Positions 23,830-36,062 of a stretch of 64,000 nt of DNA are shown here, piece by piece. This DNA is from Ailurus styani (lineage: Eukaryota; Chordata; Mammalia; Carnivora; Ailuridae): assembly GCA_002007465.1 (NCBI GenBank), contig LNAC01000031.1:2139221-2203220 (forward strand), given 5' to 3'. The notes under the pieces were generated by a model. The model made no database searches. It was not told the origin of the DNA and was given only the letters and a program-made list of their open reading frames with translations. How positions within the stretch are numbered: the first letter of the stretch is position 1; each line of letters opens with the position of its first letter. Made by a program: the position numbers and the translations under genes.

Positions 23830-23875
<46 letters not shown>
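23830..23875. repeat. (TG)n microsatellite, about 22 units
   Basis: An uninterrupted tg dinucleotide tract. Likely polymorphic, with no associated element. Confidence 0.97.
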
Positions 23876-23877
<2 letters not shown>

Positions 23878-26800
23878 GGAAAGAGATGTATTTGTTCTGG
23901 CTGCAAATCAGACACAAGGGCTTATCATAGCTAACCATAGGAACATCTTTATACAGTTGGCCAACAAACTTCCATAATTCTTGTGCTTTTCACTCCCAAT
24001 TACCATTAACATTATTTGTATACTCTATCCTGGAATTAAATGCATGGAATACTCTTACAGGTGATGCAACTATAATACTACTTTCTCTTTCTCTTATACT
24101 GATTTTTAGAATTCTTATATGTCCATAATATTGGGTTGGTAGAAAATATTTGTACTGCAAATTGTCAGAGCCTGCATTAAGGGATAATTACTTTTAATAA
24201 ATTAGGGAAGACATTCTGGTAGTAAAAGGCACTTTATAGTATGAGGATTTGAACAATTATCTGGCTGCTCCATTGCAAAATAATTCTTTCTTCTGTCCAT
24301 ATCTGGCTAATTTGAATTTTTTTGTCTTAAAGTCTTCAAATAATTTCTTCCCTCTTCTACTGCATTTTATCTGTGAATATACCACCTTAATGATCCTAGT
24401 GTAAGTAGATAAAAAGAGTCTTCCTTGCATTATTAAATCTATGCTTTTAGGAAACATTTAATTTAACATGTAATTTGTTAAAAAGGTGAAGTATATCAAA
24501 TAATAATGTATAACTTTCACATACACTTTTCTCAATTAGGGTAAAAGAACTATTCATTTGGTAAGTAGAGTCTAGACTTTCTGTCATCTAATCTGCCACA
24601 AATATTTTCACCGCACCACTGACCTCCATCCCCACAAAGAAAGCCGGAAAGCGATTTTAGAAAGCAACAGTGGTCTTCCCGTCCCTTTCCCCTTTCCTTT
24701 TCTGTTCTCTTCTTTTTTCCTCTTAAGCAACTGGCCTAAAAGCCCTTTAGGAGCAGAACAAGGTAGGGGTCTACTGGGGGGCAGGAAGAGATGCTGGGAG
24801 GAAACAAGAAAAGTTCAGGAGGGGTGTCAGTGGCTGCGAGCAAGCAAAGCTTGGGAGTCTGAGGACTTCTGCAGTGTGTAGGGGGTCAGAACCTGAGTGT
24901 GGCGAGGAGGGCATGTATGCACGGGGTCAGCTTCACACTGTGTTTGGGGCTGACCACAAGTAGGAGGACGTCTGTATGGGAGGGCAGCCCTGAGCAGGTT
25001 GTGAAACCCAAAAGGAGTGAGGAGAGCTCCCATGCAATGGAGAAGGAAGCAGTGGTGATGAGCAACTGATTAATTATGGGGGAATTAATCAAAGAAATAT
25101 GTATGTTAAGGGTAACATAAACCAAGTTTCTTGCTGTCAGAGAAGAGAGTTACAAATACACAAAGTGAGGAAACTAGAGAGAACCTTAGGGCAGTAGTTT
25201 GGAACTGGTGTAAAAAACCATTCAATATGTGGTTTTTAGCACGTAGTCAGAGAAATAAACATCACTGTAAATGAAGGGACGCACGTGTGTGCAAATGAAA
25301 AATCTGTCCTTATATCAAAGCTGGGTAGTGAGAGATTGTCAAGATTGTGAGACCAAGGAATGGTCGCAGACTGAAGGACATTGAAATGACATAAATAAAC
25401 GTGATGTGTGTTTCTTTTAATATAATAGATGCTGAGAAAATGGAGAAAACATGAATAGGGCATAAGGATGAGATGGCAATAATACATCAGTGTAATATTC
25501 TGAGCCTGTTGGTTACATTGTGATTATCTAGTAGAAGAGCGCCCTTTCTTGTGGGCACTACCCACTGAAGTATCTGAGAGCAAATGGGCATCAAATCAAC
25601 ATCTTACTCTTTGATGGTTCTGGAAAAAAGTTCTTAGTAATTATTTGCAGCTTTTACGTAAGTCTGAGACTATTTCAAGATAAATGTCCTTAAAAAAAGT
25701 AACTCAAATCACAATATGTTCATGGTTCATTACGGGCTATGCCCAGCTACTTTAGGAGAAAATACATCAGTATTCTGAAGTTTACTTTTCTTTTACCGTT
25801 GAGTTTTGACTCAGCTTTTCAAATGTCATTTTATCATGATCAACAATGTCATTAAGAAGTTTTTTTCTCCTACCTTATTAATATTGTCCAAATCAAATTA
25901 TTGCCAACTAGCTAAAATAGTTCAAAAGGCTTGCAAAGATATCTTACTTTCAGGTTTTTGCCTATTAAATTACGAAGGAAAGCTTCCTCTCAGGACCTAT
26001 GCTTCGTGCAATTTTGAGAAATCCTTCCATGTGAAGCTTCAACTAATTTTTAAGGCACTTTTCATATCTCAGAATCTTGAACTGCAGCTAATTACTGCAG
26101 TCATCTCTCTGGTGCTGAGCCTGAACAAGAACTTGTGAACATCTATGCACCTGGACCCGTCTGTTTCTCTTCGGTATTTGAAAATCTTCGATGAGTGAAT
26201 GTTCCAAGGAAAAAGAACACTGAAAACTACAAAGACAAATTTACTTAAATCATTGTGGTTTCCTAGAAAGATGGTAGCTTGAAGTTATTTTGGTAAGTTT
26301 TTCTCATTATACCTACTGAACAGATCTGTCGGAATATGAAATGGACCACGATTTTTAGGACCTACTATGGAAAATGCTGCTTCATTACATGTAGATAGAC
26401 TTAGTTTATTTGTGTGGGTGAATTGTCTTTGGGATTTTGGTCCACCTGGTACAGAATTGTTACTATGAAAATTAACAAAAAATTTCCAAAAATATTTGTG
26501 GGAGTAAGCATAACTCTATGCTCCAGTTTGTGGTGATACGCATCTGGAAAAGTCCTGCTGATTTGCAGAACAATTAACAGCATAAATGTATATCTGGATG
26601 ACCTGAAAATATTTAGATTCTTAATTTTACACTGTAAGGTGTTAAAACATTTCCTTCCTTACTACATCATATTTATTGAATATCGATTGTATACAAGAAC
26701 AATCTTGTCTGATCAAATGATATGTATTTTTATGCTTATCAGAGTATTTTATCTTGTTTATAGGCAAAAAGTATATGTTCATTTTACTTGTTTATTAAAA

Positions 26801-26896
26801 AATTAATTAAAATACAAATTAGTTGGGTGAAATAACAAAATCTGTGGAATTTCATTCTTCCCATAGGCAAAGATCATTGATAATTCATAATTGATT
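23876..26896. other. Unrecognised DNA with a G-rich island
   Basis: No named repeat over 3 kb. The stretch 24640-25040 is visibly richer in G on the plus strand than its surroundings, with runs such as 'ctggggggcag' and 'tgtagggggtcag'. Positions 25291-25334 are almost identical to 27602-27645. The 110-residue open frame at 25806-26138 has no domain I recognise. Confidence 0.5.
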
Positions 26897-27121
26897 AAAA
26901 ATTGTGAAGTGGGATGCCTGGATGGCTCAGTAGATTAAACGTCTGCCTTTGGCTCGGGTCATGATCCCAGAGTTCTGCATCAAGCTCCCTGCTCAGGGGT
27001 AAGCCTGCTTCTCCCTCTCCCTCTGCCCCTCCCCCCCTGCTCATGCATGCACGCGTGCTCTCTCTCTGTCTCTGACAAATAAATAAATAAAATCTTTTAG
27101 AAAAATAAAAATTGTGAAGTG
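26897..27121 (+). mobile_element. Can-SINE with 15-bp target-site duplication
   Basis: The body runs from 26912 ('ggatgcctggatggctcagt') through a CT-rich middle to 'aaataaataaataaaatctt'. Both flanks carry 'aaaaattgtgaagtg' (26897-26911 and 27107-27121), an exact match. Confidence 0.97.
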
Positions 27122-27719
27122 ATAGTTAGGCACTAACTGTGTCTGTTTTTCTTATTATATCCTAAAAGCCAGAGGAGTCAGGGGCTTTGGAAAGCAGTGG
27201 GCTCTTATTTGTCCTCCTTCATTGTTTTAGTGTCAAGGAAGAGAAGAAAACATTGATGCAGAAGAGGATGGTTGCTTTATTTGACTAGAATGGGAATTTA
27301 TATTGGTATATATTTTGTTGTGTCTTCCCCACTGTCTTCCATGTTTTGGTAAGCACATTTATGTTTCTTTTTTTCTAATGCCTTTCTCACATTCCTAGCC
27401 ATCGTTGGTTTTGAAATATAAACCGTGGGTACATTAGCTCAGGATTCTTGGAGATTTTGAGACTGTTGATTTGTAGAGTCTACTCTCCACATCAGGGAAG
27501 ACAAAGGGCCCAGAAACACAGATAAGGGAAAGAAAGACTGGGCTACTATGGAAACTGTATGTATAATTTCTATGACTCTATAGCAGTTTGGTAGTCCAAT
27601 AGCAAATGAAATATCTGTCCTTATATCAAAGCTGGGTAGTGAGAGTTGCCAATGTTTTCAACATAATCCAAATTGCTGTTAACATTCTCATAGCTGAAGT
27701 GAAGCTTCATCAACTCTTT
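27122..27719. other. Unrecognised DNA
   Basis: Apart from the 44-bp repeat copy at 27602-27645, nothing recognised. Confidence 0.5.
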
Positions 27720-27905
27720 CATTTACTCAACACTTCCAGGCACTTTGCAGCGGAATGAAGATAGAATCTTGCCCAAAATGATTCCTGCCCTCATGGAGTT
27801 TATAGTCCCATAGTGGAAACAGAGTAATAAGCAAAAACCAAGCAAGCAGACGATGCACACTATGATCATGCTATGAAAAATGACAGAAATAAATGGGGGA
27901 AAGAC
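27720..27905 (-). mobile_element. L2 LINE fragment, minus strand
   Basis: 'aatgattcctgccctcatgg', 'agtttatagtcccatagtgg' and 'aaacagagtaataagcaaa' are characteristic of reversed mammalian L2 ('ctgccctcatggagcttaca'). Confidence 0.65.
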
Positions 27906-27924
27906 AGAGGAGGCTGTAACCCAG

Positions 27925-27986
27925 AAGATCATGATCTGAGCCTAAACCAAGAGTCCAACGCTTAACTGACTGAGTCAGTGCCCGTA
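27925..27986 (-). mobile_element. Can-SINE head fragment, minus strand
   Basis: 'gatcatgatctgagcctaaa' and 'cgcttaactgactgagtcag' with 'tgccc' match the reversed tRNA-derived head. The tail and middle are missing, so this is a fragment or a heavily deleted copy. Confidence 0.75.
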
Positions 27987-29433
27987 TTTTTTCTGTTTAC
28001 TATTAATTTTTGTTCATTAATCTACTCCAGTGGAACATCAAGTTGGGAAGACAGGGTCCTTCTTGTTCACCAGGCAGTGTTTGTCACATAGACCTCGATT
28101 AATCAACAGGTAAGAAGTAAATGAATGCAAGGAGCCAAAGGACTCTCTGAGCTGGGCTGCCGCTCCTGTAATGGAAACGCCCTCCACTATCATACTGGTA
28201 AGCTTTTTGGTATAAAGTCAGTCTCATATACATAAAAGCCTAGATGATCAAAATCAAATGAATCTACTATTATTTTAAGTAGATAGAACTTTATAAGTCA
28301 CATTTTGACAAGTTTCAGATAAGTCATCAATATTTTTACCTGAGTGAGTTTATCTATATGATGCCTTTGTTAGACTGTGGCTTAAAAAAAAAATCCCAAA
28401 GATCTGTTCATTGGCCTGGGGTCTTTCTATTTAGTGGGAAGAAGTGAATTTGATATTAGGAGAAAATGGCAGCAATTATCAGTGAGAGAAAGATGTGTTC
28501 AGAGGGACAGAAGTAGGCATGTTACCCCCAGGAGATTTTGGGTACTTGAAATCCACAGGATGGCAGGGTGATCATTGACAAGTATCATTTATCCTCAATA
28601 TATTCGTATTTCCACAGTGAAATCTAACCGATCTAAACAATGGATTTTTTATGCCATGAGAGCTTTTTGCTCATCTTGGGCATTGTCACGGAAAATGCTT
28701 CAGGTTACTTTATTCCTTTACTAATACATGGCATCCTTTATTAGTTTCTCTCATATAAGGTTAGCTCCCATAAAGGATTCTGCTGTTAACTTTGCCTTCC
28801 CTGTGAACTGCATCTGAAATAAAGATCTTTGAAATATCTTGATATTCCAGCTGGTTGGATTTTGAAGGAAAAATAGAAAATGTCTCTGTGTTGGGAGGGA
28901 ATGATTTTTTTAAAAAATTTCATGGTCAGTATAAAGAAAGCCAGATATTCAAAATTTATATTTTTGCTTCCAGACTTGTACTTGATAGTTCATCACTGAA
29001 TTAAATTATCTGTTATAACTGAATCACTATAATTTAGTCACTCTCTAGAAGAATTCTGTTTCATCGTCATATAACCACCATTCTGTGTTCTATGTTCTTC
29101 TAACAATTTTTTAAATGCCATACAATTTGTGACCAAATAAATGTGGCCTCTTAAAACAACAATGTTGACATCATGTAAGACTTATTTATTTATACCAATA
29201 GAAACCAAACAGTAGGAGATATATAGATGGGTGGAAGGAGATGATAGGTTGAAGTAGCTTTTCTGAGGTTAATTGTCATGATTTCTGCTTTAAGTTTTAT
29301 CCAAGTAAGAGATGCTTCTGGTAAGGTTCAATGGTTGTGTCATAGACTTCTTTCATGCATGCCGTTAATATTTTCCTTATACTTAAATTATTATACCACA
29401 CATGTATAGATAGGAATGAACATACATCCCTAC
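27987..29433. other. Unrecognised DNA
   Basis: No gene or repeat recognised. Confidence 0.5.
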
Positions 29434-29604
29434 ATGGTGGTTTTCAAAATTTAGTATGGTGCGGTAGTACTTTGTAAAACTGCAGATGTCCAATCCCAAA
29501 TTGCAGAGTCAGATGGAGTAGCCCAAGGGTCAGGCTTCTAAAAATAAGCACTCCGGGTGATTCTGAGGCCAGTGACTCATACTCCATTTTGAGAAATCCT
29601 GCCA
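29434..29604 (+). mobile_element. hAT-Charlie MITE of the MER5 type
   Basis: Left end 'tggtggttttcaaaatttag' and right end 'attttgagaaatcctgcc' are imperfect inverted repeats of the 'cagtggttctcaaa' type. The interior has 'tccaatcccaaattgcagag' and 'ataagcactccgggtgattc', a diverged form of the common MER5-like sequence ('gggtgattctgatgc'). Confidence 0.7.
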
Positions 29605-30518
29605 TAGGTGTTACTTTTGGAAGCAAGGAAAGGGATTCTAACCTTTTGATGATACAATATAGTCCCTGGGAATTCGACCCAGGAAGTTAGAAAAGTTGCT
29701 TTCAGAAAACTCTGTGTTCCCAATCGTGACTTTGTTTCAGACACTCTCCCTCTCCAGAGGTTGTCTCCAGGATTACAGGAAGCCTGTAGCTTTCTATATA
29801 TTGTCAAAGCCATAGCTGCCAATTGGCTTTTGGAGAGCGAAATGAAGAGCTCCAAAAACAATTATAATATCCTCTCATATTTAATATAAAAGAGTTCAGT
29901 TTTCCAGATGTCATGAAAGACTATATACATACTGAAATTAAAGTAGCTTCTTAAAGATACTCTGATTGCAAGATTTGGAATTGTGAGTAGATTCATTAAG
30001 ACAGACATGTTTGCTTTCTTTGTTTCTGTCTCTGTGGGCAGTGCACCAGTGTTGCAGGAGCCCTGAGTGCCTGCTGACTCTCCCCAGAGATTCATCTAGA
30101 CCTCTCCTTACTGGACATCCCATTTTTTCTGAAGCTCTACCTATCATTCAACAAGTGTAAATGTTGTGGTGTCGGTATTAGCGTCACAGAAGACAAGAGA
30201 GCAGGGGAAAGTCAGAGTGTATGACCTAGAGAGGTACTGTCAGACGAACTGGTCAGTTTGGCTGGGGTGGAGTTTGGGATGGTTGTATGAAGCCAGTCGG
30301 GGGACTCAGGCTTCCTATTTATCACTTTTATCTGAGAGTAAAACAATGAAAGTGAAGAATAGGAGTGTCTATTATCTCTATTTCCTTTGTCTTTTCCTTT
30401 GAGAAATTTAAATTTAGTTTTTTGAATATTTTTAAATTTCATTTTTTAATATTAGAAAGAAATGTAATTTTATTTTTTCAACATTAGAAGCAATATTAGA
30501 AAGCAATTTTCAATATTG
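29605..30518. other. Unrecognised DNA
   Basis: No gene or repeat recognised. Overlapping open frames on both strands at 29577-30442 lack domains. Confidence 0.5.
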
Positions 30519-30638
30519 GGGGAAAACCTGGAGGTTCAGACAGTAGAGCATAGGACTTGATTTGGGGGTTGTGAGTTCGAGCTCCACGTTGGGTGTGGAG
30601 ATGGTTTAAAAAGAAACTACTAAAAAAAAAAAAAAAAG
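30519..30638 (+). mobile_element. Short-type Can-SINE, plus strand
   Basis: 'tcagacagtagagcatagga', 'gggggttgtgagttcgagct', 'ccacgttgggtgtggagatg' and a terminal 16-A run. The B-box-like 'gttcgagct' of the tRNA promoter is retained. It lacks the CT-rich middle. Confidence 0.88.
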
Positions 30639-31899
30639 CAACTGGGAAGAGAAAAGTGAACACTGGAAGAATAAAAGGGCCCCACAAAAGAAATGTTTTA
30701 CCAAACTGTTGCAACTGTATCTGACAACTTTCTGGAAAAAAGAGAAACCATAACCCAGTTCTCTTTTTGGATCCTGTTCACTATTTGTCTTATGTTTAAA
30801 TTTCAATAGGTATATATATATATATATATTTTTTTACCTTTTATTGCAAAAGTGTATATTCCCTATTCCTATAGGATTTTTGAAGGTAAGCAAAGTGTTA
30901 AATGAGGTGATGAAACAGTAGAAGAACACAGGCTTTTCAGTTCTCATTTAAAACCTACCCCATTGAAGAACAGACTCTTCTGCATTCACTACAACATAAA
31001 GGACAGACATGAACTATTTCATTTGTCTGGCAATACTGGCTAGGAAGTTGGAGTTTTAAAGAAAAGGAAGTAATAGACTTTCAGCTGAATTTTTACTGCT
31101 AGAGGATGGCCCAATAGAGTGTTTCCTCTTTCTTTGAGCACAAAGAAGTAGGATTTAATTGCATTATAAACCATTTCATCAACATATCCTTGAAATAACA
31201 AGCACCTACATGCTTTGTTCTCTTTTTACCATATATGTCAGATAAAATTAAAAGAAAAAAAAGGTTTTGAGATGAAGAGGCAACCAGCAAATTAATATTC
31301 CTAGAGAAATAGAAAGAGACAATCATAAATAGGATCAGGGCTTTCTCTCTTTTGTCCTTTTCTCATAGGGAAGAACTTGTTACAAAAATGAGATTGGTTC
31401 TTTTGTGGGATCTTCAACAGGCTCTAAAAGGATAAACAGAGCAATGAGTACTAATGCCATCCTACCTCAATCTAAATCCAGTGTGTTAGAGAGAAAATGG
31501 AAGATAATCTAGATGGACAGGAGTTTGGAGCTGGACCTGGTTTAGAAGAGAGAAATTAAGGCCTGTGTCTCTTTCTCATTCACCTCAAGAGCAATCTGGG
31601 ACAAATGTACCCTGTCTATTCCCTTCCTTCCTGATCCCCAAAAGGAAGTCTCCTTGGAGGAATGTGTTCATTTATATTGCTACTACAGCAGAAATAAATC
31701 TAGATCTTCCTACAGGCCTTTAACCCCTAATATAAAGTATGTTCCAAGAGTAGTGTCGTCTTCTTTTTCGTGTTCAAAGTCTCATCTCTGTTCTTTGTGG
31801 ATCTTCATTCCTTCATTCATTGTTTAGCTGGAAAAATACGGTGGTTAAACCTCGGGTTGTTCAGCAAGAAAGTTCAGTTGTCAGAGCTCCTTACTGATC
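30639..31899. other. Unrecognised DNA with a short (TA)n
   Basis: A ta repeat lies at about 30811-30828. Nothing else recognised. Confidence 0.5.
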
Positions 31900-32393
31900 A
31901 TGCCACCCAGCATCTGTGAACCAGAGTTTTGTTAATGGCATCCTGGATTACTGTACCCTTGGCTCCAAGTTTGGCCATGTCACATGTAACATTGCTCAGA
32001 TGCCCACCATTCCTTCAGGGGCAGGCTTTCACCTAATCACAGTGAAAGGATTTAATGAGAGTCTTCCTGGGACTGCTGGGCTACAGATAGTAGTGATTTC
32101 CTGCTGGTCTTGGGTAAGCCTGGCTATGAGGCCAGATCTGCTGGAGACATTCTGATGATAAGAGGGGATATTTGAGAATGGAGCCAATGCAGAGGCATCT
32201 GGGTAAGGATGAATAGAGGGACACAGTATGGTGACGACATGGTATGAGTTATTTGTTACATTCCTTCTGGAGTTAACTCCTGTCCAGCTCTAGGAGATTT
32301 TAGTTATGGAAACTAATAAAGACCCTTTTTCCTTAAACTGGTTGCATCTGGGTTTTCTGTCATTTGCCAAAGAATGATGCCTAAGTGATACAA
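31900..32393 (+). mobile_element. Possible ERVL-type LTR remnant, plus strand
   Basis: The last part, 'atggaaactaataaagaccc', 'ccttaaactggttgcatctg' and 'gggttttctgtcatttgcca', ending in 'ctaagtgataca', resembles the 3' end of mammalian ERVL-related LTRs, which carry a polyadenylation signal (here 'aataaa'). The left boundary is a guess, and no internal retroviral genes are seen. Confidence 0.45.
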
Positions 32394-32394
32394 G

Positions 32395-32610
32395 TGAATT
32401 CTAATCCCAGCTCAGTCACTTTCTACTTGGTCACTTTGGACAAGTAACTTATTTTCTATCAGTATTACTTCTATTACTAGAAAAAAAAACACACTAAAAT
32501 TACCCACTTGATAGGCTTTTTTTTTTAAGTTTAAGTGAGGTTGTACTTGTCAAGTGCCTGCCTATAGTAAATGCTCAATAAATACTAACTACTGTTACAT
32601 GCAAAAAATA
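32395..32610 (+). repeat. MIR SINE, plus strand
   Basis: 'aatcccagctcagtcacttt', 'tacttggtcactttggacaa', 'tgcctgcctatagtaaatgc' and 'tcaataaatactaacta' follow the MIR plus strand. A short T run (32518-32526) interrupts it. Confidence 0.75.
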
Positions 32611-32764
32611 AATTGTACCATGACCCTAATATCCGGTACAAAAAAAAATCTCCAAAGAACTTTAAAATTTGAGTGTCCTTCTTTTGCTAATATTACACAG
32701 TTTCTTATAATGCTGAAGGGTCATTCTAGTTCAAATTTCATTATTTTTTTCCTTATATATATAT

Positions 32765-32956
32765 GTTAAAGATTTTATTTATTTATTTGACAGAGAGAGA
32801 GAGAGCACATGTAGGATGAGTGGCAGGCAGAAGGAGAGGGAGGAGACGGCTCCCCACTGAGCAGGGAGCCCAATGTGGGGCTCGATCCCAGGACCCTGGG
32901 ATCATGACCTGAGCCCAAGGCAGTTGCTTAATCAACTGAGCCACCCAGGTGCCCTT
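32765..32956 (-). mobile_element. Can-SINE, minus strand
   Basis: 'taaagattttatttatttat' + 'ttgacagagagagagagagc', 'ccactgagcagggagcccaa', 'gggatcatgacctgagccca' and 'tcaactgagccacccaggtg' 'ccc'. Full-length layout. Confidence 0.96.
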
Positions 32957-33590
32957 TCTTTCTCCTTATATTTTGTGGAAAGAGTTAAATTCCTTATGCC
33001 CAATAATTGTTACTTCCTAAATTCTCAGCTCACCCCAATATGTGATGCTGACTTAATTGAAGTTTGCGGTAACAGGGAAATGTACTAATAGAGAAGATCT
33101 TGAGAGACAGGAGATTTTTCAAGATGATAGAATAAAGTTCTTTATTATTTCACGATTGCATTTTGAAAATTCCCTCTTCCATGCCTTCCCCATTCTCTTT
33201 TGTCTAAATTACAAGCTTCTTAATTATTCCCCACTCACCTCAATTTTTGAGGCATCCTTCCTGAGAACTGGCTCACATGCTGTATTTGTCCCCATAGTGG
33301 TAATTCTCCCATTCATAATTAATCTTTCCTTTTGTTCTGTTCTCCATTACATCTGGAACTTTTTTTCACCTTTCATATTCTACTTGCCATGTGTTATAGT
33401 GTTATTACTTATGCACAGTTTTCTCTATGGGCAGGAACTACGTCTTATGCTGCAGAGTATCTGTGGAATTTGGGTAGGATCTGGGAATCTTTATAGGAAA
33501 TGTAGTTTTTAGAAGATAGAAAAATAATATTGTTCATAGTGTCTCATTCACTATCAGTGGTCTAATGATGGAAAATATTCCTTGGCCAAA
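32957..33590. other. Unrecognised DNA, possible old L2
   Basis: 'ctctatgggcaggaactacg' near 33424 weakly recalls the L2 3' end ('gagggcagggactttgtct'). The 151-residue open frame at 33057-33512 has hydrophobic runs but no recognisable domain, and I treat it as chance. Confidence 0.35.
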
Positions 33591-33822
33591 GGAGCAAGAT
33601 ACTCGGGCGCCTGGGTGGCTCAGTGGGTTGGGCCTCTGCCTTCGGCTCGGGTCATGATCTCAGGGTCCTGGGATCGAGGCCCACATCGGGCTCTCTGCTC
33701 AGCAGGGAGCCTGCTTCCTCCTCTCTCTCTCTGCCTGCCTCTTTGCTTACTTGTAATCTCTCTCTGTCAAATAAATAAATAAAATCTTTAAAAAAAAAAA
33801 AAAAAAAAGGAGCAAGATACTC
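33591..33822 (+). mobile_element. Young Can-SINE with 14-bp target-site duplication
   Basis: The body starts at 33605 ('gggcgcctgggtggctcagt') and ends in 'aaataaataaataaaatctt' plus an 18-base A tail. The target duplication 'ggagcaagatactc' is exact at 33591-33604 and 33809-33822. The 'gtgggttgggcctctgcctt' head and 'catcgggctctctgctcagc' middle are the forms I associate with mustelids. It is among the least diverged SINEs in the window. Confidence 0.98.
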
Positions 33823-34389
33823 AAGAAGCCAGCCATCTGATCCCAAAGAGCCAATAGAAAGGAGTGTGAAGAGGGAGAATGACCCTTCCAAAGGAATGGC
33901 AAGTTTAGAATCCTGTGGTTATTTCTGTCTGGTTGGCACTGGTTAGTGTGAGCCAATGGTTGATGAGAAAGTCCTAACAGGGTGGCAGGTGGCCAGGTTC
34001 ACCTAAACTGACTTGTAGACAAACATTCCTATATAGTCCTGCTCGATGATTAGGAGAAATGCCAAGGTAAGTGTAGAAGGCTGACAGGAAGACAAACAAA
34101 AGTCAAGCCATGTGCAACGGAATTAAAACAGAACAAAGCACAACACCTTTTTCTGGCAATTCATTTGATCCCAACATATTTATTCCAAAGAGGAAAGTGC
34201 TTTGTCTGTCTGATTTGGAAAGAATTAGCAGCTTAGAAGTGTGTGAATGATTTTCCTCCTCCTCTAAATATTATATTTCTTGACTCTGTTCTGGTTCACA
34301 AGGAACACTGTAGTGAGACACAGAGGTAAGGAGAAAGAAAAAAATGTGTGAATCCAAAAGGAAATAAAATTCAGAGTTAAGCCCATTTT

Positions 34390-34394
<5 letters not shown>
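33823..34394. other. Unrecognised DNA
   Basis: No gene or repeat recognised. Confidence 0.5.

Positions 34395-34437
<43 letters not shown>
34395..34437. repeat. (CA)n microsatellite, about 21 units
   Basis: A nearly perfect ca tract. The minus-strand open frames rich in Cys-Val across it are translations of the repeat only. Confidence 0.97.
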
Positions 34438-34442
<5 letters not shown>

Positions 34443-35270
34443 CTAGCTTTTCCAATTGCCATTGCACTGGAAGTCTAGTGGACTAATAGGAAGTTCTGTC
34501 TATCTACCCATGTATCATCTATCCTTTATCTGTCTATTTAATTACATGCTTGGTAAATGACTTGCACTTCCAGTCAACTTGCTATCCCTCACACTGAAAT
34601 TCTATGAAATCGGGAAGCTGCCACTATAGTCATCTGGACAAAATATTTCTTGTGAAATACTCTAATTTGGCACCTGCTAATAGATATTGTGGCTGCCTGG
34701 AAGGTCCTAAATTTGTTGCACAGATGCTTAGAGATGTCTCTGCCTGATCAGCCTGCTACTGCATAAAGTGGAAAGAATAAATTTGAGAAAACCCATAGCA
34801 TTTATCTTGATTCACCATTGTGGGAGCAGAAGGCTGTGTAATGGTAATGTTTACAGGCTATGGTTTCAAATACTGTGGCATGCTTCATTATGCTGCTGAA
34901 AAATATCGACCATGAACATGGTAATGGGTTGAGTAGGATCTGAACTATGTCAGACAATTGAAATTCTAACAGAGCACATATTTTTATAGAGGTGCAGGGC
35001 TTTGTTTCTAGATATCTTCCTTTCTATTGAATCAACAACTGTATACAACATACATACCTAGTCTTGTTTTTCCATGTGAATCACTTGATGACTAGGCTTA
35101 ATTAAAAAAGAAATAACAAACGACTTTTCTAGAAAATGCCATGACCGATCATTTCTTACTTTGTTATTTGGAATGTGTATGCTACTCTCTAAGTGCCTAA
35201 ATATACATGTGCCTGGATTATAGCCTGTGATTAGATTAATGCATTTTTTCTCTCATAATAAGTGAAAACA
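34438..35270. other. Unrecognised DNA
   Basis: No gene or repeat recognised. Confidence 0.5.
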
Positions 35271-35475
35271 GGGCGCCTGGGTGGCTCAGTGGGTTAAAGC
35301 CTCTGCTTTCAGCTCAGGTCATGATCTCAGCATCCTGGAATCGAGGCCCGCATCGGGCTCTCTGCTCAGCAGGGAGCCTGCTTCCTCCTCTCCCTGTCTC
35401 TCTGCCTGCCTCTCTGCCTACTTGTAATCTCTCTGTGTCAAATAAATAAATAAAATCTTAAAAAAAAAAAAAGAA
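35271..35475 (+). mobile_element. Young Can-SINE, plus strand
   Basis: 'gggcgcctgggtggctcagt' 'gggttaaagcctctgc' head, 'cgaggcccgcatcgggctct' middle and 'aaataaataaataaaatctt' tail with 12 A. The flanks 'agtgaaaaca' and 'gaagaaagca' may be a degraded target duplication. Full length. Confidence 0.97.
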
Positions 35476-35843
35476 GAAGAAAGCAGAGCATAGCCCAGGA
35501 AGAAAAGTATCCACTACCACTATTGGCTTACAAAATTGTCTAGAATCTGATCAGAGCTGTCTTCCCAGTGACTCAGGCAGGGTGTCATTGTTTTGCTTGA
35601 ATTTTTGCTTTAGTTCTCTGATGCAGTCCCCTCTCAGGGGTCACCTACTGTCATCCAGTTAGCTAAGACAATGTGAACAATGATAAATTTCACTTTTTCA
35701 ATATTTTTGTCCACAGGAGGTCTGCAGTACACATGATATTGCAGGTTTTTTTCAAAGGGGAAATTTGGGAGTTGAGAAGTTCCTATTTGTTAGCATTTTA
35801 ATGAACTTGGAATAGTTTTCTTTCCAAAATACACTAAGTTACC
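35476..35843. other. Unrecognised DNA
   Basis: No gene or repeat recognised. Confidence 0.5.
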
Positions 35844-36062
35844 TGTTATGAAGGGCTGAATGTTTGTGTGTCTCCCCGACCCACCAAAGTCATATGTTGA
35901 AGTTCTAACCTCTAATATGACTGTATTTGGAAAGGGGACCTCTAAGAAGTAATTTAGTTAAATGAGATAATGGCAAGGGGTAGGAGGGGGTCCTGATCTG
36001 ATAGGTTTAGATAAAATCAGTGTTTTTGTAAGAAGAGACAGTAGAGCTCTCTTTCTCTTTCC

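Noticed and set aside
30519..30638. tRNA gene suggested by 'gttcgagct' and nearby promoter-like boxes
   Set aside because: The sequence is a tRNA-derived Can-SINE with a poly(A) tail. No cloverleaf with intact acceptor and anticodon arms can be made.
33057..33512. 151-residue open frame with hydrophobic runs
   Set aside because: T-rich DNA gives Phe/Leu/Ile by default. There is no recognisable domain, and weak L2 resemblance lies in the same stretch.
34264..34467. Cys-Val repeat open frames
   Set aside because: Translations of the ca microsatellite.
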